64,000 bases of DNA from Saccoglossus kowalevskii (Eukaryota > Hemichordata > Enteropneusta > Harrimaniidae), in assembly GCF_000003605.2 (NCBI RefSeq), contig NW_003135370.1, positions 238,965-302,964 on the forward strand, read 5' to 3'. Under the pieces are notes generated by a model that did no database searches, had not been told where the DNA came from, and saw only the letters and a program-made list of their open reading frames with translations. Below are positions 14,501 to 28,500 of this stretch, in pieces; positions within the stretch are counted from its first letter, which is position 1, and each line of letters starts with the position of its first letter. A program made the translations under genes and the position numbers.

Positions 14501-17500
14501 ATTACCTGCATTCATCACATCTGACAGGCGTCGATACAACTAAAAGAAGTTATGACGTCACGAGAATCGATTATATATTTAGGCCATAAATGAGACCTTT
14601 TTAGTAAAAATTGTTTTTTTTTAAATTTCGCTAGACACCTTCCGGGACGTTGCACCTAATTATTTGACGACCACTTATGACTCTAATAGGTTGATACATT
14701 GTTGACGTCATCTCAGCGCGCCTTGTTATATGTTCATTCCTTTGGACGTTTGTGCTTCGTCAAGATAAAGTAACTATAGAACTAACAAACTGAAAAAAAA
14801 TATGCTAGCAAAGCCAGCAAAACTATTTTCTGACGCGTAAACACTAGTAAAGAGCGCCATTTCATGTTGGCACTGTCTGGGAGTTCTTTATAGCAGCACA
14901 TATGTATAGTAGTACACTGTTCGTTTTCACGAAATTTAAACGCACGCTCAGTAATGGCTATGACGCTTAAAAATAAACGATGGTTGGATTCTTCATTTGA
15001 ATTTCACCGGTTGCACTTTTTGAGCACATGTAAGATCAAAACACATAAAAGGGTTGTCTCTGGCTAACGCACGTGCCCGTTAAAAAAATGAGCCACTCAA
15101 TACTGTGTTGTGGTAACTGCAAAAGTCCTGTAAAAATGATATAAAACAAATAAATAAATGAGTTACCGAACCCTATGATCAATAACAATTTTTGTCTAAT
15201 ATGTACACAAGTAACCCATTTATCGCGGAGAATGTGCTCCTTTTCCCTTGGTCTATTGTTACTACATATAGCTATATTTAGGCGAACCACAGTAATGGAC
15301 GGTGTCATCTATTCGAAGAATGGTTCCATAGATTCCTCTACTGGGAGTGCTATAATTGGAACACTCTAATAACGAATCGTTTAGCGGAGCCAGGACGAAT
15401 CAATATTGCTTTGCAGTTTTGAAGGAACTAAACGTCATTGCGCCACGACACTATAGCTGTTCGATAGTCACGTCATTATGCCAGCTCTTACAACAGCGTT
15501 TATATCATTTATCTTTAGTATTGGTATCCGTCAAAAAAATCTTGTATTATAACAGTATGTTTTTACCCTGTACAATTGATATTCTCCTGGTGTATTGCGC
15601 TCGACCAAATCTAAATTGTATTTATTCAATCAAGGTCGGCATATAGAAATACATTTGCGTGGACTTAATTGAATAGCTTGACATATGATACGCATTTTTT
15701 AGTCTTGTGTAGAAATTGCCCTTGAAGATTACCTGAATCAATAACCACTCCCGACCGTAAATACCTTGGATACGAACTCATTGCTCTGTGCATCACTTGG
15801 GAATAATGTATGTCAAAATGTCATAAATTGCACCCTGTCTGTTAGTATCACTTCTCCCAGCATCACGAATGGAAGACAACGTCTAGTTATCTGACTTTCT
15901 AGTTAGAATAAAAGTTTCACTAGAATTTCGAACCGGCGTGCCGTCTAAGAAACAAAATCAATCAAGATAGTGAACGATGTCGGGGTGTCTGTTGTACTAA
16001 AAATTTACACAGATATACTGTATGGTCAAAGATTACATATAGATTTTATATTTAAACGATTTGTTGAAATATACAAAATTTAAGTTTGATATTCCTTTCG
16101 AAAAAAACAAACATCTTAGATGAATGCATTGAAGAGACCCAGATATCAAAGAGTCTCAAGGCTAAAGAAATATTATTACGAAACTGTTGTTTTTGATGAT
16201 GATTACTTTTGTACCTTCTTCATGTATTTGAAGTCCCAAATTGAGGTCGTTGTGGATGAAAGTTTTTTTTTCGTTTTGCGGAAATATCAATCATACATCT
16301 AACGTATTACCATTGCGATTAAATGCACAAGACAATGGTCGTCATCGTTACCGTTTACCTGACCGGAAACTGTTTAAATGTGCGCTGATGATTTGTTGTG
16401 ATTTTCGCATGATCATCACTATAACTGCAATCCCTATTTGGTCACACATTCTGCTAATCAAACACAATATTATTCAATTTCATTCAAACTGTTGTTTCGT
16501 TTTATTTCACGTGAAAAAATCCGAATGAGTACAGTAAATGCCGGGGCACACTTCGAAAGCGTCACGTTGGTGTCAACGGAAACCTTGTGTTCACATTAGT
16601 CCAATTTGAATTGGTCAATCTAACGCAGAGAGAAAACATCGTGAACACTCGTGGAATTAAAAAATTAAAAGACACTGTTCTGTACGGCATCTTGGTTCAT
16701 ATATATCGCTGTCTTGACAAATTCGAACAATGCAACGCGTGTAGTAAAACAAAAACATAAAATCCGGACGCTAGCTAGTCAGCTCATAAATCGTTTACAG
16801 GTGAATGTCAAAGCCATTACGGTTATTCAGTTTTTAAACACCCCCTCAATATGTTAATTCAAATCATTCTCTGAAAAAAATATTGTAATTGATGAATTGA
16901 ATCTCTCTTGAAAGCATCGGACATGAACACTGCGTATTAAGGGTGCGTTGTGTCTAAACACACGGCCTACTCAAGGCTCAGTATATAGGCAACATACATG
17001 AATCGATTACCAGTGACATATTCGCTACCTTGTGCTAATACGGCGCAGATCGATCGACATGAACTCCATCGATTACTATCTACTTGTAATTAAGTATGGA
17101 GTGAATACAATGAATGGCAATTACCGTGTTGTTGTTAAGTCGCTGCTTCTGAATTTTGTTCAACAAGCAATTCGTGTTTTATAAAATGTTAAGCAAATTG
17201 AAGGTGGAAATAACAAATGGTTCTGAGTCGTTTTATGGTAACAAACAAATTTACAACTATATAAATTATCATAAACCAAAACAGAACAGATTTATCTAAT
17301 ATGTAAAGGTAAACAAGTGCGATTCCCTTACAAGAGATTCGCCTTGTGTCGCTCTCTGATATGATATGATATGATATACACTCAATAGTATGATTTGCGA
17401 TGTAATTAGGTGTCTTATGGAGTTTGTCACTTCGTATTTAAACCTATCACTTGATGAAGAAATAAAGCGCGGATGTAATTGAATATAGGCAATTGATTAG

Positions 17501-20500
17501 TTTGGTTTCATCACGTCGACCTATGATTGATTGCATTGATTTCGGCGATTCCCTTTGTGCGCATTCACTGTCGCCTCAAAGTCGTGTCGAGAAGTGAAGT
17601 CTTCATTGAAACCGACTTTATTTGTGGCTCTATGAACGCAAGCTGTAGCGCCACGATGTTCAACGCACATTTGCCTCTAATTGGTCTCGTTAACAAAAGA
17701 TCGTGATTTTTTATATGTAAAACTTCTTGCTGACAACTCAAAGATCCTCCGATGATGACAACCCAGTCCGAACGCCTAGATGCAAATATGAAATACACCG
17801 TGTTTAGAGTTCAAGATCGAATGACTGATGTGAATGTCGCCTGTGTCAATTCCACGAGCGACATTCACATCATCGAATGACTTTTGTTTTTCTTAGTGAT
17901 GCTTGAAATTGGTTTGGAAATGGACATTGGACATCAATCATGCGTGAGTGTCAATGTGCGAAGCCCTTCTGGTACTGGCACTCGCAATTCATAACATCAT
18001 TAATTTGCTTGGAATGCGTTTATATTCTACGACGATTTGCCGAATAGTTCATTCTCCGTGAACCACGGGGCGCAACAGTTCATGGTTAAATGTCAATTTA
18101 CTGCGTGTTAACGAGACATTTAATTCAATTTGTTTCTTATATTCCGCTTCAATTGCTCTACAGTCTCAAATTTACATATAATTAATTAAATAGGAGTTCA
18201 CACTTTCTCAAGACCCACAACATCGTTGTATAATTTTGGTTCATTTATTGTTTTGAACACAAATATCAGGATAGGGTCAGAATATTGCCTGAAATCATCA
18301 AATAGATTAGATCGTTAGTTGCAGTTCGTGGCGATAAAAATATAGTTTCGATTCCCAAGCAACAGCGAACATCATACGTGTGACAACTTACTGAAACGAT
18401 GTTATAATAACGTTCCTATGTATGTGTGAAACCTACACCGCTTCCACCATGACCCACATAACTCATCAAAGTACGATACATTTGATAGCATCTTTCTGAA
18501 AATAACCTAACAATTTCGTCTCTCGTTTATCACTAATCATTTCACATGAATTCAGCCGATTTTTCTCGAATTTCAAATCGTTAATTATAGTATCCTCGAC
18601 AATATACAGACTCCTACTAGTCAGCCATTACGCATATATAATTCTCGTAGAGACATTGGGGTTATGTGATACACTGCAGCCGCATTACCAAAAAGCTAAC
18701 TCCTTATCTAAAATTATCGATCACCGTTTCATAGTGAAATATTACAACAACAACAACAACAACAAGACACATCACAGTTTTTAAGTGGTTATATACTTGG
18801 AAGTTATCAAGGAGTGAGCACGACGATCATAAGACACAAGAATGCAATTACATTCCTAAATAAAAAAAATAGGAAGTAATTAGCACAGCAACGTGTTTTC
18901 AGAAGGTCTAGTAATGTAACCTGGGTCAATGGGTCATCGACGTTAGCTTGTACGCAAATTGTTCATATATATATATTATCTATTTTCCAGTTTTAACCAC
19001 TACCAATATAAATAGGTTATCATATAATGTTTTGATATTTGTGAATAATTGTATCATGACTGCCAGTTTGCATATTTCGAATAGACTGAGTTATTCAGTG
19101 TGTTGACTACGATCATTAATTTTGGTACAGTTTACCAACAATGATCGTAGTGGGTCAACTGAAAAAATCTCTTTTAAATCATTGCAAGCTCAGAGTGGAA
19201 AATTGATTTACTAGAAAGCCAATAAAATGCATACTTTTAAACAATAAAAAACAACAAACGAGATCGTATTTTAATCAGATTGACACCTAATCTACAAATT
19301 ACACAGAAATACTGCCTAATCGTTATTCCATCAATTACTCAAATTTGATTAGTTCAAATATTGTACAATAATTCCTTGAATTGAAATTGCTCATTACTGA
19401 CGACCGATGTATGAGTCACCGCCTTGTTTTTTACATCCGTCATAATTTCATAAGTGGTTACTACACCCACGATAACAAGTGTATTCAGTTATTAAGATTG
19501 TGTATTTTGTATTTCATGTTTTTAAATTGTTAGTCACCCATATATGTGAGAAAACAAACGAACTAGAAAATTTATTGTCTAAATAAACAAAGCCCTTGGA
19601 TCGTCACCGGCGTATACGATTTTACGCGTGACATGCGATACCGACCAGAGTCATATTACATTAGCATGCTAACATGGTATTTTACATTAAAATAAGATTT
19701 TAAGTTCAAGTTCAAGTTCAAACTGATTAATTTCAAATAACAAGTTCACGGAAACGACTATAGTGTTTTGATCGGTCAGCATGCAAGAGAGATATAAAGT
19801 GCCTAAAAATTTGTAAAACACAGAGCTTTCCAAATTAATTCGAAATAACAAATTATAATTGTATCAATAAATTACGCAAAGACGGAGTGTTATCCCGTAT
19901 CTTCTTCACTTCTATATAAATGTATTGACTACTAGGAGATGGGTTGTGCCTAATCGCGTTCAAGTTTAGGTACCATACATTCTTTTAAAACTCGTACACG
20001 CACCCTTAGCCACAAAGTTATTCGATGGAACGGTGGATATTAAAACGCGAAATAGATATCACATATGGTTGGCAGGCCGTGTGTGAAAACTAACATTTCG
20101 ATATAAAGCATCCAATTAGTATCTCATTTCACCTCATATTAGCTTTCGGTTCAGGTGATCCTTACCGTCTTTTGAGATGTTACAAAAGATTGAGGATGAG
20201 CCATTGCACAAAGAGAGAGGGGGAGAGGGAGAAGAACGGAAAACGTAATAAAAATACACCTGAGATCCGTTCCCTCTAGTATTCATACCGTTTCAATTAT
20301 TCGCAGTAATTGGGTGTAGTTATACTTATATGTGCTCCCAGTGGGGGTTATTGAGTTCTCCTGGATTTGTAATTGCTAGTTGAGGTGTGTATTTGTCGGC
20401 TCTACACACTTGACCGAAGGTTATTCAATTCCAACTCTCTTATTTGAGATGATGAAGAAAAGATTGACCCTCGGCGTGACACTTGCATTGAGGATTTCAT

Positions 20501-22446
20501 TTTGAGAGCGTTAGACAAGGTAATGATATAATGGATGTCAAAAGATGCCGGTGAGGCACCTGGGAACACGCCTAACTGCAGATGCACTACACTCCGCTGA
20601 CCCCAATGAGCAAACATCCGTGGATGTATCCCTTGTTTGAATAACCTAGCTTGATTTGTATTTACGCTAGTCGAGACTAGAAGCCTGAATGCACGTACGG
20701 TATTCTAAGATGCACTCCTTCCCTCAAAGACTAATTACGTTAACACACGCTTCTCAGGTCAACAGACATAACCCCATGCATCACAAGAACTACCCATACC
20801 TCATACTATACAGCACATCTCCATTTGGTGAGATGCGTAGGAGTTTGTTATCTACGGTAATCGAGTGGAATTTCCCGTCTTTTTCATTAATGAAGTACAA
20901 ATCCGGCACCCATATCTTCTCCACAAGTTTGTTATTCAAACTGATTGTATGATTTCCATGGAAAGCAAGGCGTGGATCGTTCCATCTCTGGCGCATGAAG
21001 AAGGTTACGCTGTAATCCTACACGAGAGAAAATAAAATAAAACGCCCACTGTTAAAGGAAGTTCTTGGCAAGAAACGTCTCTGATGAAATGTACATGTGT
21101 TTGTATGGAAGAAATAGCTGAGTGGACGAATCGACACTGAGAAGTACAAAGTTTATTTCAATAAAAGCAATAGATTAGTCACCTTCATTAAATATTAACA
21201 GACAACAACAAAACCAAAAAGCCATCGACTGGTACAGAATGACACAAATATAGAGGATGTATTGTATGCAACACGTCAGAACTACCTTTTACACATATTT
21301 ACATATTGAGTTGTAACGAATCACCGCGAGTGTTGGAGTCATTATACCCTCATTTTCAATCTACAACGTGGTCATTACATTGATTCTAGAGTTATTATCG
21401 GCTCGGGATTCAGATTATAAATATCGATCCATGACATTAATGGAATAAAACGAGAATTCCCGTCTTAAATGACACATAAATAATTGTAGTTTTATTACGA
21501 AATGCCCAGACACAAAGCACATTGCATATACGTAATGTTAAAACAATTGATTTATGAAAAAAAACAGTATCATGTTACGGGGTTTAACTGTTAATTATTG
21601 CATGAATAAAAAAAAATATATATATAGTAGTTGATCTGAACAATTTATCTTTGTTACGACATATTCTTAAATTGAAAGTTTATTTTTTTAATTTTCCACG
21701 TCATTTCACTACTCAACATGCGTGAGTGATCGACATTCACATTTGTTGAGTAGTTTTAGTTTCTATTTGATGTAGTGTATTTATGAATGCATAGGCGGGA
21801 ATCGCTAAAACATTGGAATCCAAGTAAGTTGAATGCAGAAAAGAATGACAGTATAACGTAGACAACAGAAGTCATTCCTCGCGACACGCTTTTATTCAAT
21901 GTTGAATATTTTGGAATGTAAATTAGATAAGTTGAGGCTGGATATTAGCTAAAATAACATCATATCTAATTCGGACATGAACTACAGAGAATACTGATGA
22001 GAAGTGATGTATTGGTTGGAAAATAGTGAGTTCCTGTTTCGTGTTTCGAAAATAGTGAGCATAAATTATGAGATCATGACGAAAATAAATACTCAAAGTA
22101 TGCGCGGAAAAAGCAGTTTGGAGACATATCGACCGGCGCGTAGCTTACTGAATGACGTAGTCGTAATTGAATGAAGTATACCATAGCCAGAAGTTTTAGC
22201 GAAAATCATTTAACCATATTCGCATTTGCGCTGCATTGTTACTGTTTCGATGTTAACAAAGAAAAGGATTCGATCGTGACGTAAATATGACGCACAATTT
22301 GGAAGACGGCCGTAAAATGTTTCAATACGTCCATATGGCGTTTTATTCCATTATTTATTTTTTGCTGTGTAATAATACTTGACATGTTACACCTACTGTA
22401 TATCAAATGATGTTATAACCATACGTGCTATATCACATCACTAGTA

Positions 22447-22542
<96 letters not shown>

Positions 22543-25500
22543 NNNNNNNNNNNNNNNNNNNNNNNNNNNNNNNNNNNNNNNNNNNNNNNNNNNNNNNNNN
22601 NNNNNNNNNNNNNNNNNNNNNNNNNNNNNNNNNNNNNNNNNNNNNNNNNNNNNNNNNNNNNNNNNNNNNNNNNNNNNNNNNNNNNNNNNNNNNNNNNNNN
22701 NNNNNNNNNNNNNNNNNNNNNNNNNNNNNNNNNNNNNNNNNNNNNNNNNNNNNNNNNNNNNNNNNNNNNNNNNNNNNNNNNNNNNNNNNNNNNNNNNNNN
22801 NNNNNNNNNNNNNNNNNNNNNNNNNNNNNNNNNNNNNNNNNNNNNNNNNNNNNNNNNNNNNNNNNNNNNNNNNNNNNNNNNNNNNNNNNNNNNNNNNNNN
22901 NNNNNNNNNNNNNNNNNNNNNNNNNNNNNNNNNNNNNNNNNNNNNNNNNNNNNNNNNNNNNNNNNCAACATTTCAAAGTAACACATTTACCGCACTTAAA
23001 TTTCATCAAAAATTAACAAAATACAATAAGAACGTCGTGAGTATGTGAGTTATCTCGCATGGCAATACTCTGAAAGTAACCGCACAACTGCGTGTTTTAA
23101 TTATTTCAATTATTTACTGATTGGCTAATGTTTATTACAAGATTCATGTATAGCATTCTACATAACGAAACAAGATTTAATAATACGTATATACTGTGTA
23201 GTACAAAATACTCCAGCCCGTTTTAGTGAGAGGCACACATTTGCGAGTCGAAGAGTACCAAACGTTGTGTGGTAGAAAATATTTTTTGTTTTTTTTGTTT
23301 TTTGTTTTATATTGAGAAATATGTTATTTGTTGGAATCTTTAAGACAGTGAGTCACATAGTGTGTTGTTGTAGTGAACATTTCATTGGGATCTTCAAGGC
23401 ATTGAGTCATGGTGAGTTTTGTTGTAGTGAACATTTCATTGGGATGTTTAAGGCAGTGAGTCTCAGTGACTTTTGTATCAGTGAACATGTTATTGGGATA
23501 TTGAAGGCTGTGGGCCTATGTGAGCTTTGTTGTAGTGAACATTTCTTTGGGATCTTTAAGTCACAGTGTATTTTGTTGTAGTGAAATTCAGATGCGGATA
23601 CAGGATTTTGTTATGGGGAGTCCAAACTTTAAAATCGCCAGACTAAGTTATTGATTTTTTTTATATTATAAAAAAACGAATTGATTAAATCTTTCAACAT
23701 TTTATTGGGATGTTTAAGACAGTAAGTCTCAGTAAGTTTTGTTGTGTTGAACATTTCAATGGGATCTTTAGGACAGTGAGTTTTGTTATAGTGAACATTT
23801 TATTAGGACCAGTTTTGCGTTTATTTGCATTAGCTATGTGAAAAAAAAAACATTCTGACATTCACGTACTAAACGTCAACGCATCTTCACTGTACTTTGC
23901 AGCAAATCAATCACGCAAAAGTACAAGTTAACGACACACGATAGAATTGTCGAAGTAGAATTGCGTGACAACAAAGACAACTCGTCACATGCCTCGTCTG
24001 TTCAATGTGTATTCGTTTCAAACTAAATTTAACTCGTTAGTGATTATTTTGTATTATTTTCATACAGCCTATGGTGGGTTTTCATGACTGGCGTGTAGTA
24101 TGTTTGTGACGTGACGTCACACACTGCCATGGTTTAGACATTCACTGTATGAATAATGCTTCATGACGTAACGGATGCCACAACATGTGACATTTTGTTA
24201 CCCAATCACGACACAGTATGTACTAGTATTGTGTGCTACAGTCTATGAATATGCATGAGCAATTGAAACTAATTTTTGTTCAGACGCATTTAGTTTTATT
24301 GGCGACTAACGTGTTATGTAACCACAGTTGCATGACCGCATTCTCTGCGTACGGCACGTAATCGTTATTGTACCGCCCTGCTGTGTAACTCCGGTGTCAT
24401 TCGCCTGTGCCGACGTGTTACAAGGTCATTGTAGTATCAATGAATGATTGAATTGTGTTTTTTTTTCAGCGCAGACAGATATTGTACTCGGAATATTCTT
24501 TCATCTCGTTAATGAGTCACCCGGATTCAAACTCGTGTGATGTGATATACGGTCCCCAGAAAGTCAAGACGACTACAAATTCGATATTTGATTTGCGTCG
24601 TGGTTATGTTCTACTAAATATTGATGATATATAACATTAATGAATATTCATTATCTACCTCAGCTCCGAATCACGGCAATTAGTTTTGAAATTTTAGACA
24701 CGCTGTGTAATTGGTTTGGCATCCATGTTTTTTTCTGTAATTACATTCGGAAGACATCAAATAGAATGCGATGCCATTAGACTGCAACGTGCTACTGACC
24801 ATATACATTCAATAAAGTGTACCACAGCGTGCGTGATGAGATATTATTTTATGTATACAAACATATTATCGCAGTAAACCATTTCAGTTCAAGGAGGCGG
24901 CACCGCTCAAAAACGTAGAGATGCTCGTCAATCGTCATATGCAAAATGTTATTTGATTTTGAAAGTGTACTGAATGTTGAGAGATGATACGATAAAAGGT
25001 TTGCTTTTTAATGTATTATGTTAATTAATTTGAATACTAATCAATCACGTGTGTGTCATCCGTTTCCCGATTAATGTCGGCATGGCGGTACTGCTAACTG
25101 TCGGTTTCACACTGTATATTTGAAAAAATATGTTGGCTCATTTCTTGCAATCTAAAAATACGCATCCAACAAATTACATAACATAAAGAGGAAGGGTTGC
25201 CACGTTGACAACATCTGGTCTTTGATAACACACAGCAGTCCGTCGTATGTAATAACCGACGTATTCGAAACCAGCTATAGTGATGCGGCATGGGCAGACA
25301 AACTACGTCACGTGTTATATATCAGCAATGCACACACAGCGACGAGGCGTGAATAAAATGAAAGAAACATTGCGATTGAAATGACATCGTTAGTAAATGT
25401 TGCGCACGCGCAAAGTATGGGGTTGAATATCCTGTACAGGCGTTGGCTAGCTGTAAAGAGATATACCTTCCTTGTGAGTACAACTCAATGCTTCCAAATC

Positions 25501-28500
25501 ATGATTTAAATAAAACTACGTATTGCAGTTAATCATTATATTCGTGAACAGCTTTCAAAATGCTGCTCGTAAAAAAAAATATAGCAGAACAACAATCCGA
25601 TTCCGACACACCATGTGATGACCTGTGGCAATATTTAGGCAAACATACATGATTACAAATACAAGCCATCGCCAAATGACAAATAAACTCGTTTACAGTC
25701 CCAATGTCTTAAAAGCAATATGTATTACTAGTTGTGTTGTTGAACTCACATTGTTGTCATACATGGAATCATTTAGAGTTTTAGTGCAAAACATATCTTG
25801 TTATCTGGGCCATCTTTATCGATGGCATCTAAAGTTTACTTACAATGAAATTAAACTAAAGAATGATAATATCTAGTAGGTACGAGTTTTATCAGATATA
25901 ATTGACATTAATGATAGAATAGTAGTTTTCGACCTTTTCTTCAATGCTTTTTTTCCCATAAGTCCCAGAAAATGTTTGATTATTTAGAGAGCAAGGACAA
26001 TAAAACGCATCATTAAACGTATCGTTGCCATGCAACTGTATTATTTTACTCGATTTACACAACATGATGATGGAAAATGATGGTAATGACCATGCTTATT
26101 GTAATCCAAACCTGAAAAAAATCTCGTAAGTTCAGGTTGAAATGGGAAGCTTATCAGAATCTGGATATCATCATGGTTCGTAAACTGCAAACTTGGACGC
26201 AATTGCCGAACCCCTGGTGCGATTCACTTACGTCATGGTTCAGTCTTATTCTGAATCAAAGACGTTGAACACATAATATCAAGAGGCGCACTACTATTTT
26301 AACTTGATTAACGGAATAACACGTTTGTTTCGCTTATATTCTTATTCGCACAGTGATTGACAGTATGTGACGCGCAATTCAATTTAAATTTGTTTATAAT
26401 GTAAACTTACTAAATTAAGATACTGTAAAGGGGTAATTATTCAGTGGGTTTTAATTTAGCTTATTTCGCTGACTGGAAAAATGCGCTCAATTAAAACACA
26501 GTAAATATGTTAAATTTAGCATAACGTTATCTAGATGACGAAACCGTGAATTTAAAACCCACTAAATATGCCTGAAATGGTAAATCAGTAAAATTTAAAC
26601 CCAGTGAAAATTAGTCATTTTACAGTAATGTGAATATACTACTTTGCTATATAGAATTATCCCATTTTACTGATAATCCTACATTTTGTAATAACTGTTA
26701 CATGACTGTTTTCAGATGATTTCTACAATAGTCACGATATCGAAACCATCTACTATTATTATTCAACCTACTTAAGCTTGATATCCACTTACGTTACGAA
26801 TTACGTTTTATTGTCATGGGCCTATATCTTGAAATATAACTGTTCGGATAAAAATGTATTCTAATTGTGAGATTTCCTTAAGCTCCCGGATTCGTAACTT
26901 ACAATCTGTCTGGGTCTGTATAATTGTTTATATTAAGCGTAAAGGGGATTACAAAGCCACACAGCTGTAATAAAAGTCAGCCAACTACTATTAAAGAAAT
27001 TTTAATACATGATGAAGCAATATATCAATGTACTCATATTACTGGTTTCTACTTCAAATAAAAGATACACATATAAGCACGTTAAGCAGAGTTAGGTTTG
27101 TTATATGTGTGCATGTGTGTTGGTTAGATGCACAGTGAGTAAATATTAGCTACAAATTTCTAACCCCATCTGTCACTATTACTGTATCACTGGTCTTGTA
27201 TGCATAGTCGTGGAAGGACGAATGATCAGAGAGAAGGTCTGCTAAGGTCTTGTAGGGCGCTTATCATTCTTTTACCGGGTTATAACATGGCTGCAATCAA
27301 AGTCAAGTGTAACCCTGGCGAAGTTTGTAGGTGTTGGATTTGTTTCACTGTCGATCTCGCCATTGCTACTTCTTTAAATTAAAGTTCCCGGCAGTGCAAT
27401 ACGCTCCAACGTCTGTTCTGTATCCCGTGGTTACAATTGACCAGGAATCCATAAAAGACTGAAGCCATAAACCATGCACATCTGTGTGGCGACGTTTCGT
27501 TACTGAGCTGTGATTTTCCGCATGAATTGATTTGATTGCAATAATATAATATGTTGAAATTGGTATATCAAATCACTTCACAGTTGAACTTCGCAAATTG
27601 AAGCTGTTCAAATATTAAAGTTGATTGTTAATTGCGAATTAGCAAACTAAACAAAAACATGTTTTTTTATTTTCTTAATTATTAAAAAAACACATAACAA
27701 ATGTTCAAGAAAATGTGATAAGGTATCCGATAGTGTATTATATTAATATATTAATGAGTGCAAAACATATTATTAAACATAAAAATTTGCAAAATTAGAC
27801 TCAAATTTAGAGGATTGTTCTATTGGCAATTCGAATGAACACAGATCTATGGAAGTACAACACGATATCGACGCACGTCGATTAAAATAAACATTCATAA
27901 ATTCCGTTTGTTTAAATAAATACAAAATATGTCAAAAATGGTGAATATTTTAATGAATTTATGAGATGGTGTATATTTTAATGAAATTATGAGATGGAGG
28001 TACGCAAATAGTGCAATATGCGATAAAAAAAAAGCATATGCATATCCATCTTGTCACTGTATAGGTGCACCTTCATTCCACGCTGTTTCGAGCCATCTTT
28101 CGGGGTTCCAGATTTGTGTGGCCTAGATAGATGCGCGTCTGCATACAGCGGCGATGTGAGAGGTCGATATACAGACCTTGAGAAAGGATTGTAGACCGAG
28201 GCGAAGCCGAGCTGCGCTAATGTAGTTAATGATTTTTATGATTTAGATTTATGACAAAGTCCCCGTTATTTTTTTTAAAGTTCTCTTTGTGCTCGTCATA
28301 TTAAAGCGGAGGGGTTGTCGCCAGCGTGTCCTTGAAACTTGAGTTTCAACTTGAGTGGCCTTTACAACAGATTGTTTATTTACATCAAAACACGTGTTCC
28401 ATGTAGTAATAATATGGCCAAAAATAAAAACAGCCGTTATTCGGCCATCTTCGATCTGATTATGAAACACACTGATATGTATGATGTATGTACCAAATAC

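Larger units (their letters stand above)
8163..20799 (-). other. Receptor intron 4
   Basis: Intron of 12.6 kb bounded by GTATGG and TTTCACAG. It hosts the long-TIR element at 11786-13615, a cluster of three TGACGTCA sites (14487-14710), palindromes at 17817-17881 and 19102-19159, a short (TA)n run near 8505-8528 and an ACA-triplet run at 18744-18765. ORFs inside it are short and unrecognised. Confidence 0.85.

Noticed and set aside
15750-15815. Minus-strand FPSDAQSNE, resembling the Cys-loop FPxDxQxC
   Set aside because: It lacks both cysteines and has a stop shortly upstream. The true Cys-loop exon, with perfect phase and splice sites, is at 8080-8162.
20402-20617. Minus-strand 71-codon ORF just downstream of receptor exon 4, considered as the next exon
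   Set aside because: It has no Cys-loop residues and no fitting splice sites; the translation does not resemble the family.
22428-23009. Minus-strand ORFs of 181-193 codons
   Set aside because: They are made of the N gap and an (AT)n tract translated as YIYIYI, so they are artefacts.
23331-23585. Evenly spaced repeats reminiscent of a CRISPR array
   Set aside because: Units are contiguous and degenerate with no unique spacers, and the window is animal DNA, so this is a minisatellite.
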